Below are positions 15,971 to 23,874 of a DNA stretch of 34,783 bases, piece after piece. Positions within the stretch are counted from its first letter, which is position 1; every line of letters starts with the position of its first letter. A program made the translations under genes and the position numbers. The notes beneath the pieces are model-generated. The model saw only the letters and a list, made by a program, of their open reading frames with translations. It was not told the origin of the DNA and did not search any database. Source of the DNA: Limisphaerales bacterium (lineage in GTDB: Bacteria; Verrucomicrobiota; Verrucomicrobiia; Limisphaerales; UBA11358); contig PLHK01000130.1 of NCBI GenBank assembly GCA_003139955.1, forward strand, positions 1 through 34,783. The letters run 5' to 3'.

Positions 15971-16246
15971 ATGCCAAAAAAAGTCCGCATCCCCACGCCG
16001 CTCCGCAAGTTGACCAACAACGAGGAGCTGGTCGAAATCAACGCCGCCACCATCGGCGAGGCGCTCGTCGAATTGCAGACGCGCTTCCCCGGCATCCAGG
16101 AACGCCTCGTGGATGAACAAGGCGAGGTGCGCCGCTTCGTCAACGTCTATGTCAACGAGGAGGACATCCGCTTCCTCAAAAACCGCGCGACGCCGCTCAA
16201 AGACGGCGACGAGATCAGCATCATCCCCGCCATCGCCGGCGGCTAG
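15971..16246 (+). CDS. MoaD/ThiS-family sulfur-carrier protein, CysO-like
   Basis: A 91-residue beta-grasp protein. It begins VRIPTPLRKLTN, continues with TIGEALVELQTRFPGIQERL and RRFVNVYVNEEDIRFL, and ends DEISIIPAIAGG. The C-terminal Gly-Gly is the residue pair adenylated and then converted to a thiocarboxylate. From memory of family members, the pattern PTxLR...ERL...RFVNxYVNxEDxRF...PAxAGG is nearer to Mycobacterium CysO than to molybdopterin MoaD. CysO donates sulfide to the PLP enzyme CysM to make cysteine. Here the neighbouring PLP enzyme of the same fold is ThrC-like. No ThiF/MoeZ activator or JAMM (Mec-type) protease is in the window, so these must be elsewhere if the model holds. 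Confidence 0.9.
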   Translation: MPKKVRIPTPLRKLTNNEELVEINAATIGEALVELQTRFPGIQERLVDEQGEVRRFVNVYVNEEDIRFLKNRATPLKDGDEISIIPAIAGG

Positions 16247-16250
16247 AACC

Positions 16251-16345
16251 AATTCAAAATGAAAAATGCAAAATTAAAAATTGTCGGCAGGAAATATCCA
16301 GCCGTTGAATTCAATTTTACATTTTTAATTTTTAATTTTTAATTT
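16251..16345. repeat. AT-rich imperfect inverted repeat
   Basis: ATTCAAAATG...AAATTAAAAATT on the left and AATTTTTAATTTTTAATTTG...on the right are near reverse complements around a 30-base spacer. It fills the gap between the sulfur-carrier and NIL genes, where no promoter or terminator with a T tract is clear. Confidence 0.55.
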
Positions 16346-16352
16346 GAATCTT

Positions 16353-16640
16353 ATGGCCACGCCCAAGAAAAAAATTACGGCGACGAAACCTTCTTCGCCG
16401 ACGCAGCAACGTTTGTGGCTGATGTATCCGCCCAAGCTCATCAAGAAGCCGTTCATCTACGAAGTCGGCCACAAGTTCAAAGTTGTGACGAACATTCGCC
16501 AAGCCACGGTGACGGACGAGATTGGAATCGTCTGTTTAGAACTCGACGGCGCACACGGCGAAGTCGCCAAGGCAATCAAATGGCTGGAGAAGCAAGGCGT
16601 CAACGTGGAGCCGGTGGAAATCGGCATTGTCGCCGGTTGA
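16353..16640 (+). CDS. NIL-domain protein
   Basis: A 95-residue protein. After a basic N-terminus (MATPKKKITATKPS) comes a ferredoxin-like NIL domain: LWLMYPPKLIKKPFIYEV, then FKVVTNIRQATVTDEIGIVC, LELDGAHGEVAKAIKWLEKQ and VNVEPVEI. NIL domains are best known at the C-terminus of the methionine ABC-transport ATPase MetN, where they bind methionine and inhibit transport. A free NIL protein in a SAM-riboswitch operon supports a methionine link. The ATG at 16353 is used rather than a TTG at 16344. Sixteen bases after the stop is a terminator, so this is the operon's last gene. Confidence 0.87.
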   Translation: MATPKKKITATKPSSPTQQRLWLMYPPKLIKKPFIYEVGHKFKVVTNIRQATVTDEIGIVCLELDGAHGEVAKAIKWLEKQGVNVEPVEIGIVAG

Positions 16641-16658
16641 TAAATTTGTAAGGACAAG

Positions 16659-16687
16659 CGGCGCGGAATCAAATCCGCGCCGTTTTT
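16659..16687 (+). terminator. Rho-independent terminator of the thrC operon
   Basis: CGGCGCGGA (16659-16667) pairs with TCCGCGCCG (16674-16682), loop ATCAAA, followed by TTTTTATTTT. It closes the SAM-regulated operon. Confidence 0.9.
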
Positions 16688-16749
16688 ATTTTGCCTGACG
16701 GCGACAGGTTTGTGTCGCACCTAGAAATTTTTTTTGTAAAATCCGCCGC

Positions 16750-17805
16750 GTGTTAAATCCGTTGCTTCATTGGATGGAAAGTCAGGGTGCGTGGACGCCA
16801 TGGCTTTTTCTGGCACTTTTTCTTGTGGCCTCGTTTCTGATGATCTGGCGGCTGGAAGCGATGAGCGCGGGCGGCTTCGAAGGCACGGTGCTCGGCACGC
16901 TCGTGATGCCGTATTGCTCCGGCATGGGAAATTTAATTTTCGCGTTCATCCTCGGCCAAACCGGCGGCAGTGGTGCGGACGTGATGACGAATTCGCTCGT
17001 CAACAACGTCACGAACATGACGCTCGTGCTCGGCTTGCCGGCAATCATTTGGGGCATCAACGTCCTGCCGAAAGCAAAATCCGGCGCGAGTAAAAAGAAA
17101 AAATCTGAAGTGAAACTTTCTGCCAAGGTTGAAGCCAAGGCTGGCAGCAAAGGCGGCAAGGAACACGAATTGAACCGGCTCTCGCTGCTGCTCACGCTGA
17201 CGGCGGTTTTGTTTTTCACCGGCGCGGTCTGGGCGATGGGTCGCAAGGGCAGTTTGAATTTCAACGATGGATTAGTTCTGGTGGGATTATTTTTATTCTG
17301 GCAGGTGTTTCATATTTTTGAAGTGCTCAAGGCGAACGTGCGTCAGGGCAAATCGACCTTCAGCTTCATGTTGCTGGTCAATCTCGCGCTGCTGGGGATT
17401 GGCGCGTATGGGATTTACGTCAGCACCGACTGGCTGGTGAACTGGGTTTCGCACATCCACACCGGCTTCATCAGCGCAAAATATGTCGGCTGGCTGAGCG
17501 GCTGGCTCGATGTGCTGCCGAACGCACTGCTGGCATTTTATTACGGCTGGCGCAAACAGCCGGAGGTCGTCTATGCCTCGCAGGTCGGCGACGCGCACAT
17601 TTCCATCCCGCTGTGCCTCGGCGTTTACGCATTGTATCACACGATGGCGATGCCGGCGTTTTTTCAGACAGGAATGTTTTTGCTGCTTGGCGCAACGCTG
17701 GTGCATATGTTTTTCGTGGCGGTGTTCGGGCGATTGCCGCGCTTTGTTGGCTTCTCGCTGGTCGTCGCGTATGGCTACTTTCTGAAAAAAGGTTTGCTCG
17801 GCTAA
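16750..17805 (+). CDS. Divergent sodium/calcium exchanger (CaCA superfamily) membrane protein
   Basis: A 351-residue polytopic protein with about ten hydrophobic segments and a Lys-rich cytosolic loop near residues 107-145 (KSGASKKKKSEVKLSAK). Two inverted alpha-type repeats flank that loop: the first holds SGMGNLIFAFILGQT and DVMTNSLVNNVTNMTLVLG, the second SGWLDVLPNALLAFYYGWRK and YASQVGDAHISIPLCLG. The N-x-x-x-N-x-x-x-VLG and D-x-LPNALLA patterns resemble Na+/Ca2+ exchangers, though the canonical GTSLPE is altered. Cation antiport across the inner membrane is likely; the ion is not knowable from sequence. The start is a GTG at 16750; an ATG at 16774 would also work. No Shine-Dalgarno is seen. 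Confidence 0.8.
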   Translation: MLNPLLHWMESQGAWTPWLFLALFLVASFLMIWRLEAMSAGGFEGTVLGTLVMPYCSGMGNLIFAFILGQTGGSGADVMTNSLVNNVTNMTLVLGLPAIIWGINVLPKAKSGASKKKKSEVKLSAKVEAKAGSKGGKEHELNRLSLLLTLTAVLFFTGAVWAMGRKGSLNFNDGLVLVGLFLFWQVFHIFEVLKANVRQGKSTFSFMLLVNLALLGIGAYGIYVSTDWLVNWVSHIHTGFISAKYVGWLSGWLDVLPNALLAFYYGWRKQPEVVYASQVGDAHISIPLCLGVYALYHTMAMPAFFQTGMFLLLGATLVHMFFVAVFGRLPRFVGFSLVVAYGYFLKKGLLG

Positions 17806-17814
17806 AGCTTGAAA

Positions 17815-17866
17815 GGGTGGCGTTGCTGCGCTGCCTTTTTTGGCTGACCAGCAAGTCAGCCCTACC
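17815..17866. repeat. Dispersed palindromic repeat, long copy
   Basis: GGGTGGCGTTGCTGCGC begins it and GCCCTACC ends it, with a GGCTGAC/GTCAGCC hairpin (17842-17848 and 17855-17861) in between. The GGCGTTGCTGCGC core and the GCCCTACC arm recur, inverted, at 31793-31823. Confidence 0.65.
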
Positions 17867-17925
17867 AGCGTAATGAAAGGTTGAACTCGGCCACTCACCA
17901 GACGTATAATTCGCACACAATTTTA

Positions 17926-18294
17926 ATGAGCGCGTTTCAAATCATCTTCACGCCGACCGCCGCGTCTGAACTCGCGCGGATGCCGAAGGAATTGCAACTG
18001 CAAATCCTCGGCGATTTTCGCGGCCTGCCGCAGCAAGTTGTCGGCAGCGAACTCGAAGATTTCGGCAAGTTGGAAAGTGACGGCCACACGCTGCACCGGT
18101 TTCGCCTCGGCGATTACCGCGTTTATTTTGAGCGTCACCAACTTGGCGTGCTCGTTCACCGCGTGATGAGCCGGCATACGCTCAAGGATTTTTTCTTCCG
18201 TTCCGGCATCAAGGTTGGCGAAGACGAGGCGTTGCAAGAAAATCCAAAATTCTGGGAACTCATCGAAGCCGCGAAGACTTCCGAGGGCAAATAA
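17926..18294 (+). CDS. RelE/ParE-like protein without an antitoxin partner
   Basis: A 122-residue protein of the RelE/ParE type: FQIIFTPTAASELARMPKEL, then FGKLESDGHTLHRFRLGDYR, VYFERHQLGVLVHRVMSRHT and LKDFFFR. RelE toxins cut mRNA on the ribosome and ParE blocks gyrase; the core pattern (HRFRLGDYRVYFE...VHRVMSRHTLKDF) matches the family, but a 25-residue C-terminal extension (SGIKVGEDEALQENPKFWEL...) is unusual. No antitoxin gene lies on either side, so it may be a chromosomal domesticated or orphan member. The ATG at 17926 is used; the longer TTG start at 17881 adds an unlikely leader. Confidence 0.75.
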   Translation: MSAFQIIFTPTAASELARMPKELQLQILGDFRGLPQQVVGSELEDFGKLESDGHTLHRFRLGDYRVYFERHQLGVLVHRVMSRHTLKDFFFRSGIKVGEDEALQENPKFWELIEAAKTSEGK

Positions 18295-18383
18295 ATCCCA
18301 ATTTTCAAGATTGCCGAAAATCTTTTGAACGCATCGCTGTCCGCCGGGTCTTAAAGTATGTCCGCTGATTGGGTTTTGGTTGA

Positions 18384-18426
18384 AGAGCCTGACTTTTTTA
18401 TTGTTTTTAAGTCAGGCTCTTTTTTG
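18384..18426 (+). terminator. Strong hairpin terminator
   Basis: A perfect 12-bp stem, AGAGCCTGACTT (18384-18395) with AAGTCAGGCTCT (18409-18420), then TTTTTG. It lies about 90 bases past the RelE-like stop. The remaining sequence from 18427 to 18604 shows no gene or clear promoter. Confidence 0.85.
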
Positions 18427-18604
18427 TGCGCACGATGGCATATCTTTGGATTCTCATTGGATAAATGCGCCAGCCGCAGTCGTCACACTTGTTCAAAAAT
18501 AGTTGCGTTAAAAACTTTTTCTTGGACTTGCGCTCCGCAGTTCTGGGGGGTAGAACTTGGTTTGTGTACCCATTTTTGCCAACATTGATGTTTGTAGCCC
18601 TTCT

Positions 18605-21124
18605 ATGAAAATAACCTTATTGCTGTGCTTGACTCTGCTCGGTCTTGAAATCGCCACCGCGCAGCCGGATGCCAGCCAATTGCTGCAGGTGCACTACGAG
18701 TCGCTGGTTTCGCGGGCGGATTTGAATTACGACACTCCCGTCAAGCAAAGCGTAGAAGGCATGCCTATCGGCAACGGACGCATGGGCAGCCTGGTCTGGA
18801 CCACGCCGCAGGCTTTGCATTTTCAGATCAATCGGGTGGATCTATTTTGCGTGGGCAACAACAGTCGTAGTTTTCCCATGGGCAACAACGCATATTCGAG
18901 CGGCTGTGGCTATGTGGACATTGGCCTTGAAGGTTATGGGGATGAAATTTTCACTGGCAGCGCCTTCCGACAACATCTGTCGGTGTATGACGGCCTGACC
19001 ACAGTGGTGGGCAATGACGTCACCGCCCGAACACTGGCGTGGAATGACGGGGACGTGATTGCCGTTGAGTTGGACGATCAACGCGACCATCCATCCGCCA
19101 TCAACCTTGACCTGCGGATGCTGCGCTATGCCGTGGATTATATCGTGCAAGAAAATTACGTCTTGTTCAGCCATCACGCCACGCAGGTGCAAAACGGCGC
19201 GCACTCCGCGCAGTCGCGGCTGGAAATCCGCGATGGCCGGATTATTTTGGTGCAGGAGTTCCGGGAGGGAAAATTTTACAGTGCCTCGGCCGTGGCGATC
19301 GGGGTCGTCGGGCGGGAGAGCAAGCCCAGCTACTACAACGAAAGCACGGTGCGATTGTCCGTCGCACCGGGACAAGGCAAGTTCACCGCGCTGATTGCGA
19401 GCGCCGCCAGCTACAATCCCGGAGAAGACGTGGCGGGACTGGCATTGAAACAGTTGGTGGCCGCCCAAGCCAAACATTTTGACGAGTTGCTGGCCGACAA
19501 CCGCGCTTGGTGGAGCCAATACTGGCCGCAGTCCTTCGTGCATCTGCACAGCACCGATGGCGTGGCCGACAAAGTAGAGGAGAACTATACCTACTTTCTT
19601 TACATCATGGCCTCGTGTTCGCGCGGAACGTATATGCCACGTTTTGCCGGGATGCTGTGGGGCGCAAACGGCGACCTGCGCGAGTGGGGCTCGGAGTATT
19701 GGTGGCACAACCAGGAGACGTATTACGGCCTGCTGGAGCCAGCCAACCGTCCCGAATTGCTGGATCCATTATTTCTGACTTATGACCGGAACATGGCGTC
19801 GTTTGCCCGCGCCGCCCGCCAGCAATGGGGCAGCCAGGGAATTTGGATTCCCGAAACTTCCTATTTTGACGGACTGGAAAATTTGCCGGACGGCGTGGCC
19901 AAGGAAATGCGCCTGTTGTATCTGGCCCAAAAACCGTGGAAGAATCGTTCCGCCGAGTTCATGGATTTTGCCAGGGGCAAGAGCGGCATGGACAGCCGCT
20001 GGAATTGGTGGCTATTGCCCAGTGCCCGCGAGGTCAACCAAAACGGCGATCAAGGCCCCTTTTCCTGGACATCGCACATCATGTCCGCCACGGCCAAAAT
20101 CGCCTATGTTTATTGGCTCCACTACGCCTATTCGCTGGACGAAGACTGGCTGCGAACCAACGGCTATCCCGTGATCAAAGGCGCGGCCGAGTTTTACCGC
20201 AATTTCCCCAATCTCTACCTGGCCCGCGACGGCAAATATCATATCCGCTATGTGAACAATCATGAACGCGATTGGGGCACTTCGGACACGCCGGAGGAAC
20301 TCACGGCCATGCACGAGATTTTTCCACTGGCCATCCGGGCTTCCGAGATTCTGGGGGTAGACGCCAAATTGCGTCCGCGTTGGAAAAATGTGTTAGATAA
20401 TTTGACGCCAATTCCACCCGCGTTGGAACCAGCCGAGTATTACGACCAGTGCAACATCGGCACCGAAAATCTGGCCTTGCGCGCTAACATCATCCACGCC
20501 TTCAACCTGAAATACACCAACGCCATATCAGAAATGACCAACGGCAGCACTCTGTCGCGCCTTCCCGTCGCCGTCTGCAACCTCGGCTGGACGGATAAAG
20601 CGAAGCCCATGCTGGCGGCTTTGGCGGAACCTTACAAATCGGTCAAGCAACTGGATTACGGCACCAAAGGCGAATGGGACGTGGGAGTGATGCGCAACCG
20701 CTTGGCCTTGGACGAAGGCCCGGGGGCGATTGAATGTGAACGGCTCGGCATGTTGTCGCAGACCCTCCATCTGGCGTTGCTGCAAAGCGCACCGCCCTCG
20801 CCGGACAAGGAACCAGTCAACTACCTGTTCCCGGCTTGGCCGAAGGAATGGGATGCCCAATTCACGCTGGCGGCGCGCGACGCATTTATCATCAGCGCCT
20901 CCCAACAGAACGGCCAGATTGAGTTTGTGGAAATCTATTCCAAAAAAGGCGTTCCCTGTCGCGTGCACAATCCTTGGGACGAAACGCCGGTGACGCTCTA
21001 CCGCGATGGCAAAGAGGCGGAAACGATTTCCGGCCAACTTTTGGTAATTCCCACGGCGCCGGGCGAGATCGTGACCTTGGTTCCCAAAGGACAGCCGCTA
21101 CCGGAAAAAATGATTATCAAGTAA
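18605..21124 (+). CDS. Secreted GH95-like (alpha/alpha)6-barrel glycoside hydrolase
   Basis: An 839-residue exported protein: signal peptide MKITLLLCLTLLGLEIATAQ with probable cleavage after TAQ. The mature N-terminus carries PIGNGRMGSLVWTTPQALHF, the opening of GH95/GH65-clan beta-sandwich domains. A long middle part with FAGMLWGANGDLREWGSEYW, YPVIKGAAEFYRNF and TSDTPEELTAMHEIFPLAIR resembles the helical barrel of GH95 alpha-L-fucosidases, and the C-terminal part (SGQLLVIPTAPGEIVTL) is a beta domain. I cannot place the exact catalytic acids, so substrate (fucosides or another plant/algal sugar) is open. The ATG at 18605 starts the signal peptide; a frame to 18557 is rejected. It has no operon partners. 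Confidence 0.72.
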   Translation: MKITLLLCLTLLGLEIATAQPDASQLLQVHYESLVSRADLNYDTPVKQSVEGMPIGNGRMGSLVWTTPQALHFQINRVDLFCVGNNSRSFPMGNNAYSSGCGYVDIGLEGYGDEIFTGSAFRQHLSVYDGLTTVVGNDVTARTLAWNDGDVIAVELDDQRDHPSAINLDLRMLRYAVDYIVQENYVLFSHHATQVQNGAHSAQSRLEIRDGRIILVQEFREGKFYSASAVAIGVVGRESKPSYYNESTVRLSVAPGQGKFTALIASAASYNPGEDVAGLALKQLVAAQAKHFDELLADNRAWWSQYWPQSFVHLHSTDGVADKVEENYTYFLYIMASCSRGTYMPRFAGMLWGANGDLREWGSEYWWHNQETYYGLLEPANRPELLDPLFLTYDRNMASFARAARQQWGSQGIWIPETSYFDGLENLPDGVAKEMRLLYLAQKPWKNRSAEFMDFARGKSGMDSRWNWWLLPSAREVNQNGDQGPFSWTSHIMSATAKIAYVYWLHYAYSLDEDWLRTNGYPVIKGAAEFYRNFPNLYLARDGKYHIRYVNNHERDWGTSDTPEELTAMHEIFPLAIRASEILGVDAKLRPRWKNVLDNLTPIPPALEPAEYYDQCNIGTENLALRANIIHAFNLKYTNAISEMTNGSTLSRLPVAVCNLGWTDKAKPMLAALAEPYKSVKQLDYGTKGEWDVGVMRNRLALDEGPGAIECERLGMLSQTLHLALLQSAPPSPDKEPVNYLFPAWPKEWDAQFTLAARDAFIISASQQNGQIEFVEIYSKKGVPCRVHNPWDETPVTLYRDGKEAETISGQLLVIPTAPGEIVTLVPKGQPLPEKMIIK

Positions 21125-21219
21125 ACCTCGCGCGGCAATGCGAGTTCAATCCAGAATCGCCGATGTCGAACCATCGTTCTTGGAGGCATTGACGATTTGC
21201 GAGAAGTCAAATGGCTGGA

Positions 21220-21945
21220 TTATTTCTCTTGCCGATCGAGGTTCTGCTTGAGACAGGCTTGAAGAAATGATTTCTCCACGGCAAATACCCGTGAATAAAG
21301 CGTGACCTCGCTTTCCGGTTTCGTGCGCAGTGTCTGACTAACCCTGACGGTCACTAGATTCTCATCCGGCAAAACCGGCCAAGTCCTTCCCCTGAACAGG
21401 TCGAGCGCAAAGGTGTCATCGCGGCATAACCGGGTTAGCAACGCTTCCCGATCCGCATAGCGATGGTTGATCTGTTCGGTGAGCAAGGCTTCATTCGTGT
21501 TTCCATGTGTCCATTTTAAATATTCTTCAAGGCTTTGAACCGGCCAGGGTTGGCGGTATTCGCTCCGGGTGTAAGTGTCGGTGATGATTTGTCGTGCTTC
21601 GATCCGTTTGACCCAATAGGGACAGGCACTGGAATACCCCGCCGCGCGGGGAAACACCTCGGTCGGTATGGTGATCCAGTTGGTGGCTCCTTGGAATTCA
21701 AGCCGGATGTCCTCAAAATACCCGATGTCAAAACTGGGATAATCCATTTCATTCGTGGTCGCATTGCGAATCCGGCAATGGATGATGCCATTGGTCTGAT
21801 CCAGCGAAACCGACATCTGAAAACCACCGGCGGTGTTGCCCCAGTCGTATCCGTCGGCCAAACTGGATGGTTGGGCAATGCCGGAACCAACCGGCAAACC
21901 ACCGCTGAATACGAGTGCTAGGCTGAGGATGAGTATGACTTTCAT
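21220..21945 (-). CDS. Exported hypothetical protein
   Basis: A 241-residue protein with a signal peptide MKVILILSLALVFSGGLPVG and no membrane segment after it. The body shows GGFQMSVSLDQTNGIIHCRI, a beta-rich opening, then GYFEDIRLEFQGATNWITIP and RTWPVLPDENLVTVRVSQTL; no known domain is recognised. The ATG at 21945 overlaps the upstream gene's stop (ATGA), so it is the second of a coupled pair. Its signal-peptide DNA is nearly the same as that of the first gene (see findings). It converges on the GH95-like gene's end. Confidence 0.75.
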   Translation of the reverse strand: MKVILILSLALVFSGGLPVGSGIAQPSSLADGYDWGNTAGGFQMSVSLDQTNGIIHCRIRNATTNEMDYPSFDIGYFEDIRLEFQGATNWITIPTEVFPRAAGYSSACPYWVKRIEARQIITDTYTRSEYRQPWPVQSLEEYLKWTHGNTNEALLTEQINHRYADREALLTRLCRDDTFALDLFRGRTWPVLPDENLVTVRVSQTLRTKPESEVTLYSRVFAVEKSFLQACLKQNLDRQEK

Positions 21946-22442
21946 GGTTCGGTATCGCCCCACCACCATTGACCGGCGCCGTCCTGGTAAGCCCAATAAT
22001 AAGGGGGGTAGCTCCAAATGATCCATTTACCGGTTTTCCCGGCGGCATCTTTTATGTCGGCAACGAGCAATGGGACGCCATCGCCAAACGACCAGACGTG
22101 ATACTTCCAGGTATGCGTCTTTGGGTTGGCCAGCAACCCGCGTAAGAATTCCCGGGTTTGATTTTTGGATCTGAAGTAGTTCGGATCCACCCACGTCACC
22201 TTAATTCGGGCAATGCGGCCGGCCACGATATTGGTGAACGAACCATATTCGCGACCGGCTTCACCCGCCGGGTAAAATGCTTCCGGTGGAGGAATATCCC
22301 GGCGGGGAGCCATCGGCGGACTCGCAAAGGTGATTTTGATTTCATCCACTTTGACCCATTGGGAGTGATGCTCCGCAGTGGAACAGCCAAACCAACCGCC
22401 GCTCAATACGAGCGCAAGGCCGAGGATGAATTTGGGTTTCAT
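21942..22442 (-). CDS. Exported or lipoprotein-like hypothetical protein
   Basis: A 166-residue protein. The signal peptide MKPKFILGLALVLSGGWFGC ends in a Cys, but the preceding residues (GWFGC) make a poor lipobox, so lipidation is uncertain. The body holds KVDEIKITFASPPMAPR, a proline-rich DIPPPEAFYPAGEA, WKYHVWSFGDGVPLLVADI and the aromatic WIIWSYPPYYWAYQDG, with WWWGDTEP at the end. No family is recognised. The ATG at 22442 was preferred to one at 22556, which would place the signal peptide in the interior. It is coupled to the next gene by ATGA. Confidence 0.72.
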   Translation of the reverse strand: MKPKFILGLALVLSGGWFGCSTAEHHSQWVKVDEIKITFASPPMAPRRDIPPPEAFYPAGEAGREYGSFTNIVAGRIARIKVTWVDPNYFRSKNQTREFLRGLLANPKTHTWKYHVWSFGDGVPLLVADIKDAAGKTGKWIIWSYPPYYWAYQDGAGQWWWGDTEP

Positions 22443-22595
22443 GGAATTTGGATGGCAGCTATTTAAGCACTTTGACCGCCTTTGCCAAAAAGCGTTCACT
22501 AAAAATCGCGCATCATTCGCCAAATGCACTGTTAAATAAATTTTCCCTTCTTGCACTGCCGCTGATTCAATTTATTCTTTACGCGCTCAAATTTT

Positions 22596-23771
22596 ATGAA
22601 TTACAAAATCTCCCGTCGCGCCGCGTCGCTCGCACCGTCACTGACTTTGGCCATTGATTCCAAGGCCAAGGCGATGAAAGCTGCCGGCGAAGATGTCGTC
22701 GGCTTCGGCGCGGGCGAACCAGACTTTGACACGCCGCAGCACATCAAAGACGCGGCCGCCAAGGCGCTCGCCGCCGGCTTCACCAAATACACGCCGAGCA
22801 GCGGCATTCCCGAATTGCGCGAAGCCATCGCCGCGAAATTTTTGCGCGAGAATGGACTGACTTACAAACCGTCGCAAATCATCGTCTCGAACGGCGGCAA
22901 ACATTCCTGCTATAATGTCATTCTGGCGACGTGCGAGGAAGGCGACGAGGTCATTATCCCCGCGCCGTATTGGCTGAGCTATCCCGAAATGGTCAAACTC
23001 GCGGGCGCGACGCCGGTAATTTTAGAAACGACGGACAAAACGGAATTCAAAGTCACGCCCGCACAACTGCGCGCCGCCATCACGCCCAATACGCGGTTGT
23101 TCATTTTGAATTCGCCGAGCAATCCGACCGGCAGCGTTTATTCGCCCGAAGAAGTGAAAGCGCTCGGCGACATCTGCGTGGAGAAAAACGTGCTCATCAT
23201 GAGCGACGAAATTTACGAGCATCTGCTTTACGACGGCGCGAAAGTAAAAAGCGTCGCGAGTTTTTCGCCGGCGCATTACGACCACACAATCATCGTTCAC
23301 GGTCTGGCGAAGGCGTATTCCATGACCGGCTGGCGCTTGGGTTTTCTCGCCGCGCCGGAGCCGATCGCCAAGGCGATTGACGCCGTGCAAAGTCACAGCA
23401 CGAGCAACCCGACTTCATTCGCGCAAAAAGGCGGCGTAGCGGCATTGAACGGTTCGCAAGAGCATTTGCCGATCTGGCTCGCTGAATACGACAAGCGCCG
23501 CCGCTACGCGCACGCGAAATTAAATTCCATACCCGGCATCACCTGCGTCAATGCCAAGGGAGCGTTTTATTTGTTCCCCAACATTTCCAAAACGGGACTC
23601 AAGTCCGCCGAGTTTTGCGCGAAATTATTGGAGCAGGAAAAAGTCGCCGCCGTGCCCGGCATCGCGTTCGGCGCGGACGATTACATCCGTTTGAGCTACG
23701 CGACAAGCTTGGCGAACATTGAAAAAGGCTTGGAGCGCATGGACGAATTTGTTCGCACGCTGGTGAAATAA
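22596..23771 (+). CDS. aspC: Aspartate/prephenate aminotransferase, class I
   Basis: A 391-residue fold-type I aminotransferase of the Ib subgroup. Motifs: GAGEPDFDTP (38-47), KYTPSSGIPELREAI, SNGGKHSCYNV, PAPYWLSYPEM, NSPSNPTGSVY (172-182), SDEIYEHLLY and GLAKAYSMTGWRLGF, with PLP-Lys239. GAGEPDFDTP and MTGWRLG are typical of Thermus/Rhizobium-like aspartate aminotransferases, many of which also act on prephenate. It would link oxaloacetate from pyc to aspartate, the start of the threonine, methionine and lysine routes whose genes thrC and dapL lie nearby. It begins the plus strand after a 153-base divergent region and has no visible Shine-Dalgarno. Confidence 0.93.
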   Translation: MNYKISRRAASLAPSLTLAIDSKAKAMKAAGEDVVGFGAGEPDFDTPQHIKDAAAKALAAGFTKYTPSSGIPELREAIAAKFLRENGLTYKPSQIIVSNGGKHSCYNVILATCEEGDEVIIPAPYWLSYPEMVKLAGATPVILETTDKTEFKVTPAQLRAAITPNTRLFILNSPSNPTGSVYSPEEVKALGDICVEKNVLIMSDEIYEHLLYDGAKVKSVASFSPAHYDHTIIVHGLAKAYSMTGWRLGFLAAPEPIAKAIDAVQSHSTSNPTSFAQKGGVAALNGSQEHLPIWLAEYDKRRRYAHAKLNSIPGITCVNAKGAFYLFPNISKTGLKSAEFCAKLLEQEKVAAVPGIAFGADDYIRLSYATSLANIEKGLERMDEFVRTLVK

Positions 23772-23874
23772 TTTTCATCGGCCCGCCAATTCAGGTTGCA
23801 GACAAGCGCGATTTTTGCATTTCATAGCGCAAAAAGGGATGGAAACCCTTCCGCCGATGGGTGAATATGTTTCT

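Noticed and set aside
18842-19708. 288-codon frame on the minus strand
   Set aside because: Antisense to the GH95-like gene, which has a signal peptide and family motifs.
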